Positions 10,616 through 22,483 of a stretch of DNA of 64,000 bases are shown here, in pieces (positions within the stretch are counted from its first letter, which is position 1; each line of letters begins with the position of its first letter). The DNA comes from Dastarcus helophoroides. Lineage: Eukaryota > Arthropoda > Insecta > Coleoptera > Bothrideridae. Position numbers and translations under genes: made by a program. The notes beneath the pieces were generated by a model. It was not told the origin of the DNA and ran no database searches. It worked only from the letters and a program-made list of their open reading frames with translations. Where the stretch lies: contig CM053328.1 of NCBI GenBank assembly GCA_028583605.1, forward strand, positions 6,021,304 through 6,085,303, in the 5' to 3' direction.

Positions 10616-11124
10616 TGTAGTGGGAGCCGGACTACAATTTTTTAAGGTATTTATCCCCGCTGAACACGAATCTGAAGTCAAAATTAGGAGTCAATGAGTA
10701 AATAATCAAAAAAAAATTCAAGAAAACCGACTTTTATCGGTTTGTTGGAAAGCCCGAGTGAATTCTACGCGAAAAACCGCTAAAAACGGGCCATAATCAA
10801 AAGAGATACAGCGCCATCTATTGGAAACTGATTACAACGCATTTACGGTTAGTGCAGGTTGCGATACTTTTCTATCATGTTCCTGTTACGAATCAGAGAT
10901 GGCGCGGTACACAAATTCCTTCTAAAACATTTTTTCCTGAATTTTTTCAATATTTTAGTCTTTATTCTGTTATTCGAGGTCGAGACAAATCCAACCAAGC
11001 AAAAATCATAGATATCCGTTCTGCAGTTCTGGAGTTACAAATGGTGTTACTAACACGACTTTCCAATTTCTTAAAAAGTTCAATTGAAAACTTCAAACTT
11101 TTTTCAAAATAGCGATTTTCTTAA
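10616..11124. other. Unclassified, moderately complex sequence
   Basis: Higher-complexity DNA than its neighbours (GTGGCGTGTAGTGGGAGCC, ACAGCGCCATCTATTGGAAA, GAGATGGCGCGGTACACAAA). The GCGCCATCTATTG/GAGATGGCGC words hint at an old mobile element, but no termini were defined. The open frame at 10852-11112 does not resemble a known protein. Confidence 0.35.
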
Positions 11125-11295
11125 AAAGATTAAATACAAATCTTGTTCCCTAAAACCAAGAATGAATAAAAAAACACAACAATGCGTTAGAGCAACCTTT
11201 GTTTTGTTTTTTAATTTTTCTTGGTTCCGGAGGACAAGATTTGTATTTCAATTTTTGAAGATAACCAAGGACCAGTCCGTTCTACCAAAAAAAAA
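11125..11295 (+). mobile_element. Repeat B copy (centre deleted)
   Basis: The left arm (AAATACAAATCTTGTTCCC, TAAAACCAAGAATGAATAAA) is joined to the right arm (GCGTTAGAGCAACCTTTG, TTCTTGGTTCCGGAGGACAA). The trailer AAGATAACCAAGGACCAGTC and an A-rich end (CTACCAAAAAAAAAAAC) follow. The hairpin centre with the ribozyme-like block is lost. Confidence 0.82.
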
Positions 11296-12920
11296 AACAT
11301 TTGACCTTCAAATCGAAATTGCTACCTATTTTGATACTACTGTAAATTTAAAATCTTTTAATTTTTCTTCAACATTTGACCTTAAAATCGCAATTGCATT
11401 TTCCTAGAAATTTGGATATCAATCTGGAGACATAAATTTGCTAAATATAATGGGATTACATTTTTGTTATAGCCACCGAGAGTCACATCAAAAGTTATCG
11501 CGAGCGGTTCGCGAGCAGCTCGCGGGCGGCTCGCGAGCTACGGGTTGGAAACCACTTGGTTAGTCACATAGTGGGGTTTACGCTTTAATTTAACAACGAT
11601 TAAATAAGACATATCATATGGCTTCCAAATATCTTCTTACTGATCAATTCTCCTATTTGTAAGCTTAACAACTATTCTGTAAATAAATCGGTTTTTTTTC
11701 TTGACGATTCAAAACTAAATAAAAGAGATTTTTGAATGATAGGGTTGCGACGTCCGATAACGACAATGCCTGGAAGACATTGAACCAGGTCGTACATCAA
11801 AGACAAATTATAAAACAATTATACCATAGGAAGAACGAGACTTCGTTGAAAATTATGGTACTGCCTTGTAAGTAAAACAATCTCTGAGGCATTCCTAATA
11901 TTCTGTTCCACTTTTTTTTTAATAAAACGAGTTATTGATGCGTTCTTTATTGAGAAGATATCTATCGGGATGGGAACGGATGTCAGGAATACTTCACAAT
12001 GTACTAGTTGTGTTTATGCCTTCCGCGTCTTTTAAATACGTCAAGATTTCTGTCTCCTTTCTACAGGATCTGAATATTTCTTACTTTATTAAATCGGCGA
12101 ATATTCCTCGAAACCTCTTATTATGACATTTCGCTCGGAGGTGATTTTAAAATGCGACAATTCCGGGTTTTTTTTTCGCAGATTTTAAATGTGCGACCTA
12201 GAATTTTTTATTTGTGTTCAATGTCTTGGCTGGCAATTAAATTGCCTATGCGTCTTGCAAGATTACAAAGTGGTAGACATCAAAATGAGTAATGCGCCTG
12301 GTAACTATAAACAGGTGTACCTTGTAAGTATTCTTTTAGCACTTTGTAATCCTCGTTAAAGCATTTCTTCTACAATAAATTAACTTTATAGTGGTGATAT
12401 TGCTTTAGACGCTTAATTTATTGAATTGACTCTTTATTTTAAATGCGTCACTAAACTTTAATGCAGATAGGCAACCTTGACTCACACATTTCCTCAGTTA
12501 TCCGCAGCTACAACGAAATCTCCCTCATGGAGGCTAAAATGATTTCGTTACAATTATGTCCACATACATTTCTCATAGTTAACAGTTATTTTATTTCTTT
12601 AATGATACACGTCGGTAATGTGTAATTTATTTGCTATTATCAACTTGTCGTTGAAATTTCACGTGATTATGCGGTAGAAATCTAAATGTGGTTCACACCG
12701 CGTAATTTGGTCTTTTTCATTCGACGAAAATTAGTCACCGATGTGATTTTATTATCCAAATTATGCCATAATGAGTGCCCGCAGTGAGAATGGCGTTTTT
12801 TCTCGAAGAGAACTTTTTTCTTCGAAAAAAGTCGTTCTCACTTAATTTACAGTTTATTCAATTAGGAAGTGAAGTAGCGCGGAGTTTTTGCGCTACGGGA
12901 TGAAAGGAAATCACATTACT
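11296..12920. other. Mostly unique non-coding sequence, possible hAT-like end
   Basis: A moderately complex stretch without a convincing gene. At about 11505-11570 a GC-rich run (GCGAGCAGCTCGCGGG, GGCTCGCGAGC) leads into GGGTTGGAAACCACTTGG. Read in reverse, AAGTGGTTTCCAACCC resembles the CAGTGGTTCTCAACC-type ends of hAT transposons, but no partner end was identified. A short self-complementary segment lies at about 12797-12835. The open frame at 11935-12126 is unrecognised. Confidence 0.4.
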
Positions 12921-15900
12921 TGTGCTCATTAGAAGACAATTTGAGAGGTAAACGCTGGAGGTGTCACAGAAACAACGTCGTTAGGAAATATGCTTCCTTT
13001 CTACGATACCAAAGTTCGCATTGTTTCAGGAAGAGGAATGTAATCTAGAGTTACGATGAAACATAGGCGTAGCTAGAACAGGGTAGGGTAGGGCACTTGC
13101 CCCCCCCCTGGTTGATGCAGCTAAACGAAAATTTATATTCAACTGAGGAGACTTTTTCTAAAATTCGCTCCTCTTTTGAGGTATCGATATTTCGACTTAT
13201 TTCTCAATATTCGTCTTTGTTCACAAATTTCTTTTAAAACAAATTTATTCCAGGTACAGAGATTGCATGACTCAAGCTTACAAATTTGTTGAATATAAAT
13301 TTATAAAGTCTTTCGATTTGATTGTAAAATGTGGCAGGGACTGAATTGCATAGTATTGTTTATAAATAATTTAGGTTTACATCTAATCGACCTAATAATC
13401 TAAAAAGCTTTAGCCTTATCCCAAATAAATTTCCAAGATACACGCTTATCTAACTATTGAAGTCTCCAGGTTACACGCTTATCTAACCATTGAAGTCTCC
13501 AGGTTACTCGCTTATCCATTCGTTAAAGTCTGCAAGTTATTCGCTTATCCTCGCATTGAATTCTACAGCTTACAGGCCTATCTACTGAAAGTTTCCACAT
13601 TTTACTAGTTTTGATGTCTTCAGGTTAATCTTTATCCATTTATTGGAGCCTTTAGTGTAATTAACTCTTTAAATCTTTATGTCAGTTCAGTAGTCAGTTT
13701 TAGGTTTCTAAATTTCTTGGAAATATGTAATTTTCTAAAATCTATGAACATTCTAGTTGTGGCTGCTTTATTTTATAAATACGCTAGGCACAGAAATCAC
13801 GGAAATGTAAGCAATCCCAAAAGATGGTGATTTTCAAAATACTGAAAATTCTTCAGAAAAATTTCAAAATTTTAATTTTTTAAAAAAAAATTTTGAATTT
13901 TTGGCAAATTTCTCAAATTTTTTAAACTCTCGAAAGTTTTAATATTTGTTTGCTTTTTTTTAGCTTTTTTTGGAAATTTTACCTTTCTATTAAAATGTCG
14001 ACATATTTAAAAATTTCGATATTTTTTAATTTTTGGTTTTTAAAAAATTAATATGTTTAAAAATTTTCCAATTTTTCAAAATTGTACCCCTTTTGAAATA
14101 TTTAAACTTTTTAAAATTTTCTACTTTTTCAAAATCCTAATTTTTTGAAAAATGCAATTATAACATTTCGACTCTTTTTGAAAATTTCGTTTTTTCCAAA
14201 CCCGTTTCAAATTTCTAATTTTTTTGACGTTTATTTCGAAAATGTAGTCTTTCTGAAAATCTTTACTTTTATTTGGAAATTTTAGCTGTCTATGCCAAGT
14301 TCGTGTGATAAAAACGTTTCTATTTATTCAACTTGTGCTCATTAGCAGACAATTTGAGAGGTAAACGCTGGAGGTGTCACAGAAACAACGTCGTTAGGAA
14401 ATATGCTTTCTTTCTACGATACCAAATTTCGCACTGTTTCAGGAAAAGGAATGTAATCTAGAGCTACGCTGAAACATAGGCGCAGCTAGAGTAGGGCAGG
14501 GTAGGGCACTTACCCCCCTCTGGTTGATGCAGCTAAACGAAAATTTATATTCAACTCAGGAGACTTTTTCTAAAATTCGTTCCTTCTTTGAGATTTTGAC
14601 TTATTTCTCAAAATTTGCCTTTGTTCACAAATTTCTTTTAAAACAAATTTATTTAAGGTGCAGAGATTGCATGACTCAAGCTTACTAATTTGTTGAATAT
14701 AAATTTAAAAAGTCTTTTGATTTGATTGTAAGAGGTCGCTGGCGAGTGAATTGCACAGTATTTTATATAAATAATTTAAGTTTACACATGCATCGACCTA
14801 ATAATCTCAAAGTTTTAGAATTATCCCAAATACATTTTCAAGATACACACTTATCTAACTATTGAAGTCTCCAGGTTACACGCTTATCTAACTATTGAAG
14901 TCTCCAGGTTACTCGCTTATCCACTCGTTAAAGTCTGCAAGTTATTCGCTTATCCTCGCATTGAATTCTCCAACTTACAAGCCTATCTACTAGAAGTTTC
15001 CACATTTTACTAGTTTTGATGTCTTCAGGTTAATCTTTATCCATTTATTGGACCCTTTAGTGTAATTAGCTCTTTAAATTTTTATGTCAGTTCAGTAGTC
15101 AGTTTTAGGTTTCTAAATTTCTTGGAAATATGTAATTTTCTAAAATCTATGAACATTCTAGTTGTGGCTGCTTTATTTTATAAATACGCTAGGCACAGAA
15201 ATCACGGAAATGTAAGCAATCCCAAAAGATGGTGATTTTCAAAATACTGAAAATTCTTCAGAAAAATTTCAAAATTTTAATTTTTTAAAAAAAAATTTTG
15301 AATTTTTGGCAAATTTCTCAAATTTTTTAAACTCTCGAAAGTTTTAATATTTGTTTGCTTTTTTTTAGCTTTTTTTGGAAATTTTACCTTTCTATTAAAA
15401 TGTCGACATATTTAAAAATTTCGATATTTTTTAATTTTTGGTTTTTAAAAAATTAATATGTTTAAAAATTTTCCAATTTTTCAAAATTGTACCCCTTTTG
15501 AAATATTTAAACTTTTTAAAATTTTCTACTTTTTCAAAATCCTAATTTTTTGAAAAATGCAATTATAACATTTCGACTCTTTTTGAAAATTTCGTTTTTT
15601 CCAAACCCGTTTCAAATTTCTAATTTTTTTGACGTTTATTTCGAAAATGTAGTCTTTCTGAAAATCTTTACTTTTATTTGGAAATTTTAGCTGTCTATGC
15701 CAAGTTCGTGTGATAAAAACGTTTCTATTTATTCAACTTGTGCTCATTAGAAGACAATTTGAGAGGTAAACGCTGGAGGTGTCACAGCAACAAAGTCGTT
15801 AGGAAATATGCTTTCTTTCTACGATACCAAATTTCGCACTGTTTCAGGAAGAGGAATGTAATCTAGAGCTACGCTGAAACATAGGCGTAGCTAGAGTAGG

Positions 15901-16610
15901 GCAGGGCAGGGCACTTGCCCCCCTCTGGTTGATGCAGCTAAACGAAAATTTATATTCAACTCAGGAGACTTTTTCTAAAATTCGTTCCTTCTTTGAGATT
16001 TTGACTTATTGCTCAAAATTCGCTTTTGTTCACAAATTTCTTTTAAAACAAATTTATTTAAGGTGCAGAGATTGCATGACTCAAGCTTACTAATTTGTTG
16101 AATATCAATTTAAAAAGTCTTTTGATTTGATTGTAAGAGGTCGCTGGCGAGTGAATTGCACAGTATTTTATATAAATAATTTAAGTTTACACATGCATCG
16201 ACCTAATAATCTCAAAGTTTTAGCATTATCCCAAATAAATTTCCAAGATACACGCTTATCTAACTATTGAAGTCTCCAGGTTACACGCTTATCCACTCGT
16301 TAAAGTCTGCAAGTTATTCGCTTATCCTCGCATTGAATTCTCCAACTTACAAGTCTATCTACTAGAAGTTTCCACATTTTACTAGTTTTGATGTCTTCAG
16401 GTTAATCTTTATCCATTTATTGGACCCTTTAGTGTAATTAGCTCTTTAAATCTTTATGTCAGTTCAGTAGTCAGTTTTAGGTTTCTAAATTTCTTGGAAA
16501 TATGTAATTTTCTAAAATCTATGAACATTCTAGTTGTGGCTGCTTTATTTTATAAATACGCTAGGCACGGGAATTACGGAATGTAAACAATCCCAAAAGA
16601 TGTTTATTTT
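12921..16610. repeat. Repeat A triplication, about 1.41-kb tandem units
   Basis: Three head-to-tail units start at TGTGCTCATTAG near 12921, 14334 and 15739 (periods 1413 and 1405 bp). The third is truncated near 16.6 kb. Each unit has a 5' part starting with TGTGCTCATTAGAAGACAAT, an ATAGGCGTAGCTAG/GGGCACTTGCCCCC segment, the Repeat A core (TTGCATGACTCAAGCTTAC), internal 33-bp repeats (AAGTCTCCAGGTTAC), and in units 1 and 2 an AT-rich tail. Bases about 13,681-14,333 and 15,085-15,738 appear identical, while the 5' halves differ at many sites. No intact gene. Confidence 0.9.
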
Positions 16611-17510
16611 CAAAATACTTCAGAAAAATAGCCAAAAGAAACATAAATGAATTTCGAATTAAAGCTCTGACTGAATGACTGCAAAACCTTGCAGTTGATA
16701 AACTGACGCAAGTATGCTAAGTGCAGACTAAAGAGAGATAAAAAAACAAATTTCTGGATAATTTTCAAAACGCCGTCATTTAATCTTTCTTGGTTTCAGA
16801 GGACAAGATATCGGGAAAAAGTGAAAAGTTTAAAAAAATATGCTGCAAAATTTACAAGAAATGTCCCAATTAAAAAAAGCTAAGTCTTTGGGACTTTCAG
16901 CTCTTTAAAAAGGTACAGAGATTGCATGACTGAAGCTTACAAATTTGTTGAATATAAATTTATAAAGTCTTTCGATTTGATTGTAAGAGGTGGCTGGCGA
17001 CTGAATTGCATAGTATTGTATATAAATAATTTAAGTTTACACATGGATCGACCTAATAGTCTGAAAATTTTAGCTTTATCCCAAATAAATTTCCAAGATA
17101 CACGCTTATCTAACTATTGAAGTCTCCAGGTTACACGCTTATCTAACTATTGAAGTCTCCAAGCTATACGCTTATCCTCGTATTGAATTCTCCAGCCTTC
17201 AGGCCTATTTACTAAAAGTTTCCACATTTTACTACTTTAATTTTAGAAATTACGGAATGTAAACAATCCCAAAAGATGGTGATTTTCAAAATACTGAAAA
17301 TACTTCAGAAAAATGGCCAAAAGAAAAATAAATGAATTCCGAATTAAAGTTTTGACTGCAAAATTTTGCAGCTCAAAAAAATATCAAGTATACTAAGCAC
17401 AGAGATTAATAGAGATGAAAAAAAAAAACAAATTTCGAGATGATTTTCAAAACGCTGTAATTTAATCTTTTTTGGTTTCAGGGGACGTATTTCAATTATT
17501 CTATTAACAA
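16611..17510. repeat. Repeat A copy
   Basis: The 3' part of one A unit (GACTGCAAAACCTTGCAG and onward) is followed at 16912 by a new unit beginning GGTACAGAGATTGCATGACT. It is very similar to 47.28-47.75 kb. A 64-codon open frame at 16926-17120 is also intact in the copies at 29748 and 47407, but is broken in the other copies. I treat it as a repeat-borne frame, not a gene. Confidence 0.85.
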
Positions 17511-18880
17511 AACAAAAATAACCAAAGAATGATAAAAAATTACCTAATTAAAATACATATTCGAAAAAAAAAAGAGGGAAATTATTAAGAAAGGGAAAAA
17601 AATTATGAACAAACTCTAATGAGAATTTTAAAGTTGCTTCTTTGCCAAGTTAGCCATAGCAACTGGCACAGAAGTTCCAGTCGTACGTTATTTAGTCTCG
17701 ACCTGTGGTCCCTTTAACTATTTCCATTACACAAACATAAGTTCTTCCAAAATCATAGGCGTCACTGGGAAAAGGGTAAAGTGGGGGTAAGCCTGCCCTA
17801 TTCTGGTTCATGCAGCAAACTGAAACTTGATATGTATTTAATTGGGGGACTTTCCAATTCCTCAGAATTCATCCTTTCCTTGAAACATTTTTTCCAAATT
17901 TCTATTTGTTTTCCAAATTTGTTTACAAACTGTCGTTTTCTTTTGAAATTTTACATTGAAAAAATTCGACTTATTTTATCAAAGATAACCGTTGAAATTT
18001 CGATTTTAAAAGATTGTTGTTTTTTCTGAAATTTCGCCATTTGTCGAAATTTGACTTTTCCAAAAATGTCGACTTTTTTAATTCTGGAAATTTTAACTCG
18101 TTTATTATAATTTGCCTTTTCCTCAAAATCTGGTCGATCTTCTGATAAAAAAGCATATTTTTTGGAATTTTTGTGAAGGGACATAAATTACGAAGAAAAT
18201 TTCTTTGTAAATTTCAACTCTTTTTTTAATCTAAATTTTTGAAAGTTTCAACTGGTTTGGCAAAATTTTGATGTATGTCACATTATTTGTAATTTTCTGA
18301 CGCCCATTGAGGTATTCCTCTGACTTGAGGAGTCAAGGGAAAAAATAAATATTCGATTTTTTTCTTAAAATTTGCTTTTTCTAAATTTCGATAAAATTTG
18401 TATCTTTTTGGCAAATTTCGAGATTTCGCTAAAATTAACTGTTTTTTCTAAAAATTTAGATCTTTTTTTTAAAAGTTCTCTCGTTTTTGTCTCGGGGTTT
18501 TGACTTTTGTTTTTAATTTCGATTTTTTTATTAAATTGAATTTTTGATCCATTTCAAAGTTTTTTCAAAATGTCGTTTTTCTCCAAAATCCAATATTTTT
18601 CTGAAAATTTAAGCTTAAAATGTCGATCTTCTACATTCTGATTTTTTTAGAAACTTTGACTGGTTTCCTAAAGTTTGCCTTTTTCAGTAAATCTTGAATT
18701 TGGTCTCAACATCCAATATTTAATATTTCCTAAAGTTTTTTCTTTTTACTGATAAGTTCGTCTTTGTTTTCAAAATTTTCAAATTTTTCCAAAAGAGCCT
18801 TTACCTAAAATTCGTCTGTACCTCAAAATTTGTCGTTTTTTAAAATTTCGATTTTATTTTCAAAATCCTACCTTTTTTTT
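17511..18880. repeat. Repeat E copy and AT-rich extension
   Basis: Homologous to 34.35-35.88 kb, and in its first half to 47.76-48.7 kb. Landmarks are AACTGGCACAGAAG, TCATAGGCGTCACT, CTGCCCTATTCTGGTTCATG, ATTCCTCAGAATTCATCC and CTGACGCCCATTGAGG. The extension past 18,345 is AT-rich but still alignable to 35.33-35.88 kb, which indicates a segmental duplication rather than independent repeats. The 40-codon peptide-like block seen on the minus strand at 34.5 kb is frameshifted here by loss of one T near 17,670. Confidence 0.8.
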
Positions 18881-19125
18881 GGTGGAACGGACTGGTCCTT
18901 GGTTGTTATCTTCAAAAATTGAAATACAAATCAGAGAGATACTCTCCGAAGATGATAGCTTGGCTATCGAAACGCGTTAGAGTAACCTCAGTTGTGTTTT
19001 TTAAAATTTCTTGGTTTCAGGGGACAAGATTTGTTCAGAGAGTATTCTCTCTGAAGTTGATGACTTGGCTATCGAAACGCGTTAGAGCAACCTCTGTTGT
19101 GTTTTTTAATTTCAAATTTCAATTT
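18875..19125. mobile_element. Repeat B copy with two direct ribozyme-like units
   Basis: The trailer is on the left here (GGTGGAACGGACTGGTCC, TTGTTATCTTCAAAAATTG). Two directly repeated copies follow of the block GATAGCTTGGCTATC-GAAACGCGTTAGAG and its relative, at about 18942-18982 and 19047-19087, about 105 bp apart. The first has CCGAAGA instead of CTGAAGA; the second has CTGAAGT and a shifted stem. A GGTTTCAGGGGACAAGAT segment lies between them. Confidence 0.8.
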
Positions 19126-20865
19126 TTGAAAATATTGATTTTTTGAAAAATTTTAAAATTGTTGATTAAAAATTTTGATTCATTTAAGACATGTTCGATT
19201 TTTTTAGATAAAAAAATATTAGCCATTTTTTTGATAAATTGAAAATTATTTAGTTTTTCACATCTCGACATTTTTTCAAAATTTTGACCTTCATTCTTTA
19301 AAATTTTAACTTTTTTTTAAAACCTTAAATATTTGGGAAATTTCTCCAATTATTTAAATTCTCGAAATTTTCGACAGATTTCTAAAAATCGCGTTTTATT
19401 TTTAAAAGTTCGTGTAATAAAAACGTTTCTATTTTTTTTAAATTTTAGCTTTTTTTAGACAATTGTAAATTTTAAATTTTTTAAATTTATAATTTTTAAA
19501 ATTTTCAATTTTAAAAATTTTTGACCCTCAAAATTTCAAATTTTTGAAAATTGTTATTCTAAAGATTCGACTTTTTTTCTAAAATTTCGATTTTTTGACT
19601 TAAATTCTTCAAAATTTCAAATTTTTAAAAAAAAATTCGAATTTATGGAAAATGTCTCAAATTTTTTAAACTCTCGAAAATCTTGACATCTTTTTTGCTT
19701 TTTTAAGCTTTTTTTTTGGAAATTTTAACTTTCTATTAAAAGGTCGATATTTTTAAAAATTTCGTTATTTTTCAATATTTTGGCTTTTTGAAAATTTGTA
19801 TGCCTAAAATTTTGCTGCTTTTTCAAAATTGTAACCATTTTTGAAAATTTTGATTTCAAAATTTTCGACTTTTTCAAAATTCCAATTTTTTGAAAATTAC
19901 AGTTACAAAATTTCGACTTTTTTTGGGCACTTTGTTTTTTCCAAACTTGTCGCCAATTTTTCAAATTTTTAATTTTTTTTTGAAAATTACGACTTTTTGA
20001 AAATGTTAATCATTTTTTTGGAAATTATAATTTTCCATGAAAATTTGCACATTTATAAAAATTTTGATTTTGTTTTAAAATTCCATGTATACAAAACAAT
20101 TTTCTATTTTTTCAAAATTTTTAACTTTTTGGAAAAGTTTAATTTTTTAAAATTTTCGACTTTTTCAAAATTCCAAATTGTTGAAAATTTTTGTTCTAAA
20201 ATGTTGATTTATTTTTTCGGAAATTTCGTTTTTTCTTCGACTCTTCCAAGATTCGAATTTTTTTGAAAATTGCTGATCTAAAAATTCGGCTGTTTCTAAA
20301 AATTTCGTTTTTTTATCAAAATTTCAACAATTTTCAAAATTTCTATTTTCAATTTTTCGACTAATTTCAAAATTTTGACTTTTTCGAATTTAAATTCAAA
20401 ACGTTAACTTTTTTCTCGAAAGTCCATAAAGTATCAAAGCTCAGGTTTTTTTATATGATTTTAAATTTTTACTCAAAATTTGGTCACTACTCTCAAATTT
20501 GGGAATATTTTTGGTAGAAACTTTGCACTTTTTTTCTAAATTTCGATTTTATCGTCAAACTTTTCCGTTTTAACTTGAAAATTTATATTTATATTTTTAA
20601 AATTCAGATTTCATCGAAAATTTGAGTTAAATTTGAATTAGTTCCATACAAATTTCAAATTTCTGTTTTAAACCTAGAATTTTGGGAAAATTTTGAATGA
20701 ATTATTCGAAATTTTTCTAAAGTTCTAGGTTTAATCCAGAAATTTGAAAACTGGGATTTAAAAAAAATAAATTAAGGATAATTTTTAGAATTTTTGACTT
20801 GCATCCCAAATTTTCAGTTTAAAAATATACAATTCTCTCCTGAACATTTTGTTTTCAAAATTGAA
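19126..20865. repeat. AT-rich low-complexity filler with a diverged Repeat A tail
   Basis: Degenerate TTTCGAAA-type sequence. About 19,560-20,000 aligns loosely with the AT-rich tail of the 1.41-kb units (13.86-14.29 kb; CTCTCGAAA, AGCTTTTTTTGGAAATTTTA), so part of the filler is itself a diverged copy. No genes. Confidence 0.6.
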
Positions 20866-21073
20866 TTATGCAAGTAGAATTCAACCTTGACTGCAAATTC
20901 ATGTAGCCCTCCAGGGGTGTATAGTGAATCATAGGTAGCTGAACTACCAACAGTTGAAACACTGCCACCTAGCGAAGCAGTTGCTCTCTAGGAAAAAGTT
21001 CCCAGACGACAAGGATTCGAATGCACAGACCAATAGGTTTGAACATTTATTAAATTCGAAACCGGTATTTGGG
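20866..21073. repeat. Repeat D copy (one arm)
   Basis: Matches 60.07-60.27 kb in the same orientation: GCAAATTCATGTAGCCCTCC, GTGAATCATAGGTAGCTGAA, CACTGCCACCTAGCGAAGC, ACAAGGATTC, GCACAGACCAATAGGTTTG. It ends at GAAACCGGTATTTGG, immediately before the polypurine tract. Confidence 0.85.
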
Positions 21074-22483
21074 TGAAGAAGAAGAAGAAGAAGAAAAAGA
21101 AGAAGAAGAAAGAGAAGAAGAAAGAGATGGAGGAGGAGAAAAATGAAAAGAAGAAGAAGAAGAAGAAGGAAGGAGCGGGGGAGGGGATGAAGGAGGAAGA
21201 GGAGAAGAAAAATAAGAAGAAAAATAAGGAGATGGAGGAGGAGGAGAAGAAAAAGACAGAGAGAAAGAATAAAGAAAGGAGAAAGGAGATGGAGGAGGAA
21301 AAGAAGAAAAAGACAGAGAGAAAGAAGAAGCTGAGGAAGAAGGAGATGGCGGAGAAGAAGAAAAAATAGAAGCAAGAAGCGGAGGAGGAAGAGATGGAGG
21401 AGAAGAAGAAAAATAAAATGGAGGAGGAGAAAAAAAGAAGAAGAAGGAGGAGGAGGAAGAGATGACGGAGGAGGAGATGGAGGAGGTGAAGAAGAAAAAG
21501 AAACAGAAGGAGGAGGAGGAGGAGAAAAGAAAAAAGAAAAAGAAGAAGAAAGAGGAGAAGGAGAAGAAAAAAAAACACAAGAAGGAGGAGGAGGAGAAAA
21601 GAAAAAAGAAAAGAAAAGAAGAAAGAGAAGGAGGAAGGGATGGAGGAAAAGAAGAAAAAGAAGGAGAAGAAGAAGAAAAAGAAAAAGGGGGAAGACATGG
21701 AAATGAAGCACAAAAAAAAGAAACAGAAGAAGATTAAGAAGGAGGAGAAAAGGAAAAAGGAGAGGAAGGAGAAGGAGATGGAGGAGGAGGAGGAGAAGAA
21801 GAAGAAGAAGAAGAAGAAGAAGAAGAAGAAACAGAAAAAAAAGCTACAGGAGAAGAAAACAAGAAGAAAAAGAAGAAGAAATAGGAAAAAAGAGATGGAT
21901 GCGGAGGAAAAAAAGAAGAAGAAGGAGAAGGAGAAAGAAAAGGAGAAAAAAGAGATGGAGGAGAAAAAAAGAAGAAAAAAGAAGAAGGAAAAGGAGAAGG
22001 AGAAGGAGAGGAGAAGAAAGGAAGAGATGGAGGAAAAGAAAAGGAAAAAGAAGAAGGAGGAGGAGGAGGAGAAGAAGAAGAAAAAGAAAAAGAAGGAGAA
22101 GAGGGAGAAGAAAGAGATGGAAGAGGAGCAGAAAAGAAAAAAGAAGAAAAAGGCGAAGGAGGAGGAGGAAGAGAAAGATATGGAGGAAAAGAAGAAAAAG
22201 AAAAAGAAGAAGAAGTAACAGAAGAAAACAAATTAGAAGAAGAAGAAAGCGGTGAGGGAAGAGATCGAGGAGGAGGAAAAGAAGAAGAAAGAAAGAAATA
22301 AAAGAAGAAGGAAAAAAAGAAGAAGGGGGGGGAGAAGGAAGAGATCGAGGAGGAGAAGAAGAAGAAGAAGAAGAAGAAGAAAATAAGAAGAAGAAAGAGA
22401 AGAAGGAGAAGAAGAAGAAAAAGAAGAAGAGGAAGGAGGAAGAAATGGGGGAGGAGAAAAAGAAAAGGAAGAAGAAGAAATAG
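21074..22483 (+). repeat. 1.4-kb polypurine (GAA/GAG/AAG) tract
   Basis: The plus strand is almost pure A and G for about 1.4 kb, mostly irregular AAG/GAG/GGA triplets with sparse C or T. It starts within the Repeat D sequence and ends at AGAAATAGTATTTTTC. Long Lys/Glu-rich (plus) and Phe/Ser/Pro-rich (minus) open frames are products of composition. Mirror symmetry of this kind can form intramolecular triplex DNA. Confidence 0.95.

Noticed and set aside
13067..13125. ATAGGCGTAGCTAG...CTTGCCCCCC as a transposon terminal repeat
   Set aside because: It resembles GGCGTAGCTAGG-type hAT ends and recurs in Repeats A and E, but I could not find a matching inverted end or a constant target duplication, so no element was called.
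12921..17510. CRISPR-like interpretation of the regularly spaced AAGTCTCCAGGTTACACGCTT repeats
   Set aside because: The repeats are contiguous 33-bp minisatellite units without unique spacers, in eukaryotic DNA.
20944..22255. Lys/Glu/Arg-rich (plus) and Phe/Ser/Pro-rich (minus) open frames of up to 255 codons
   Set aside because: Products of the 1.4-kb polypurine tract, with overlapping frames open on both strands and no start context or splice structure.
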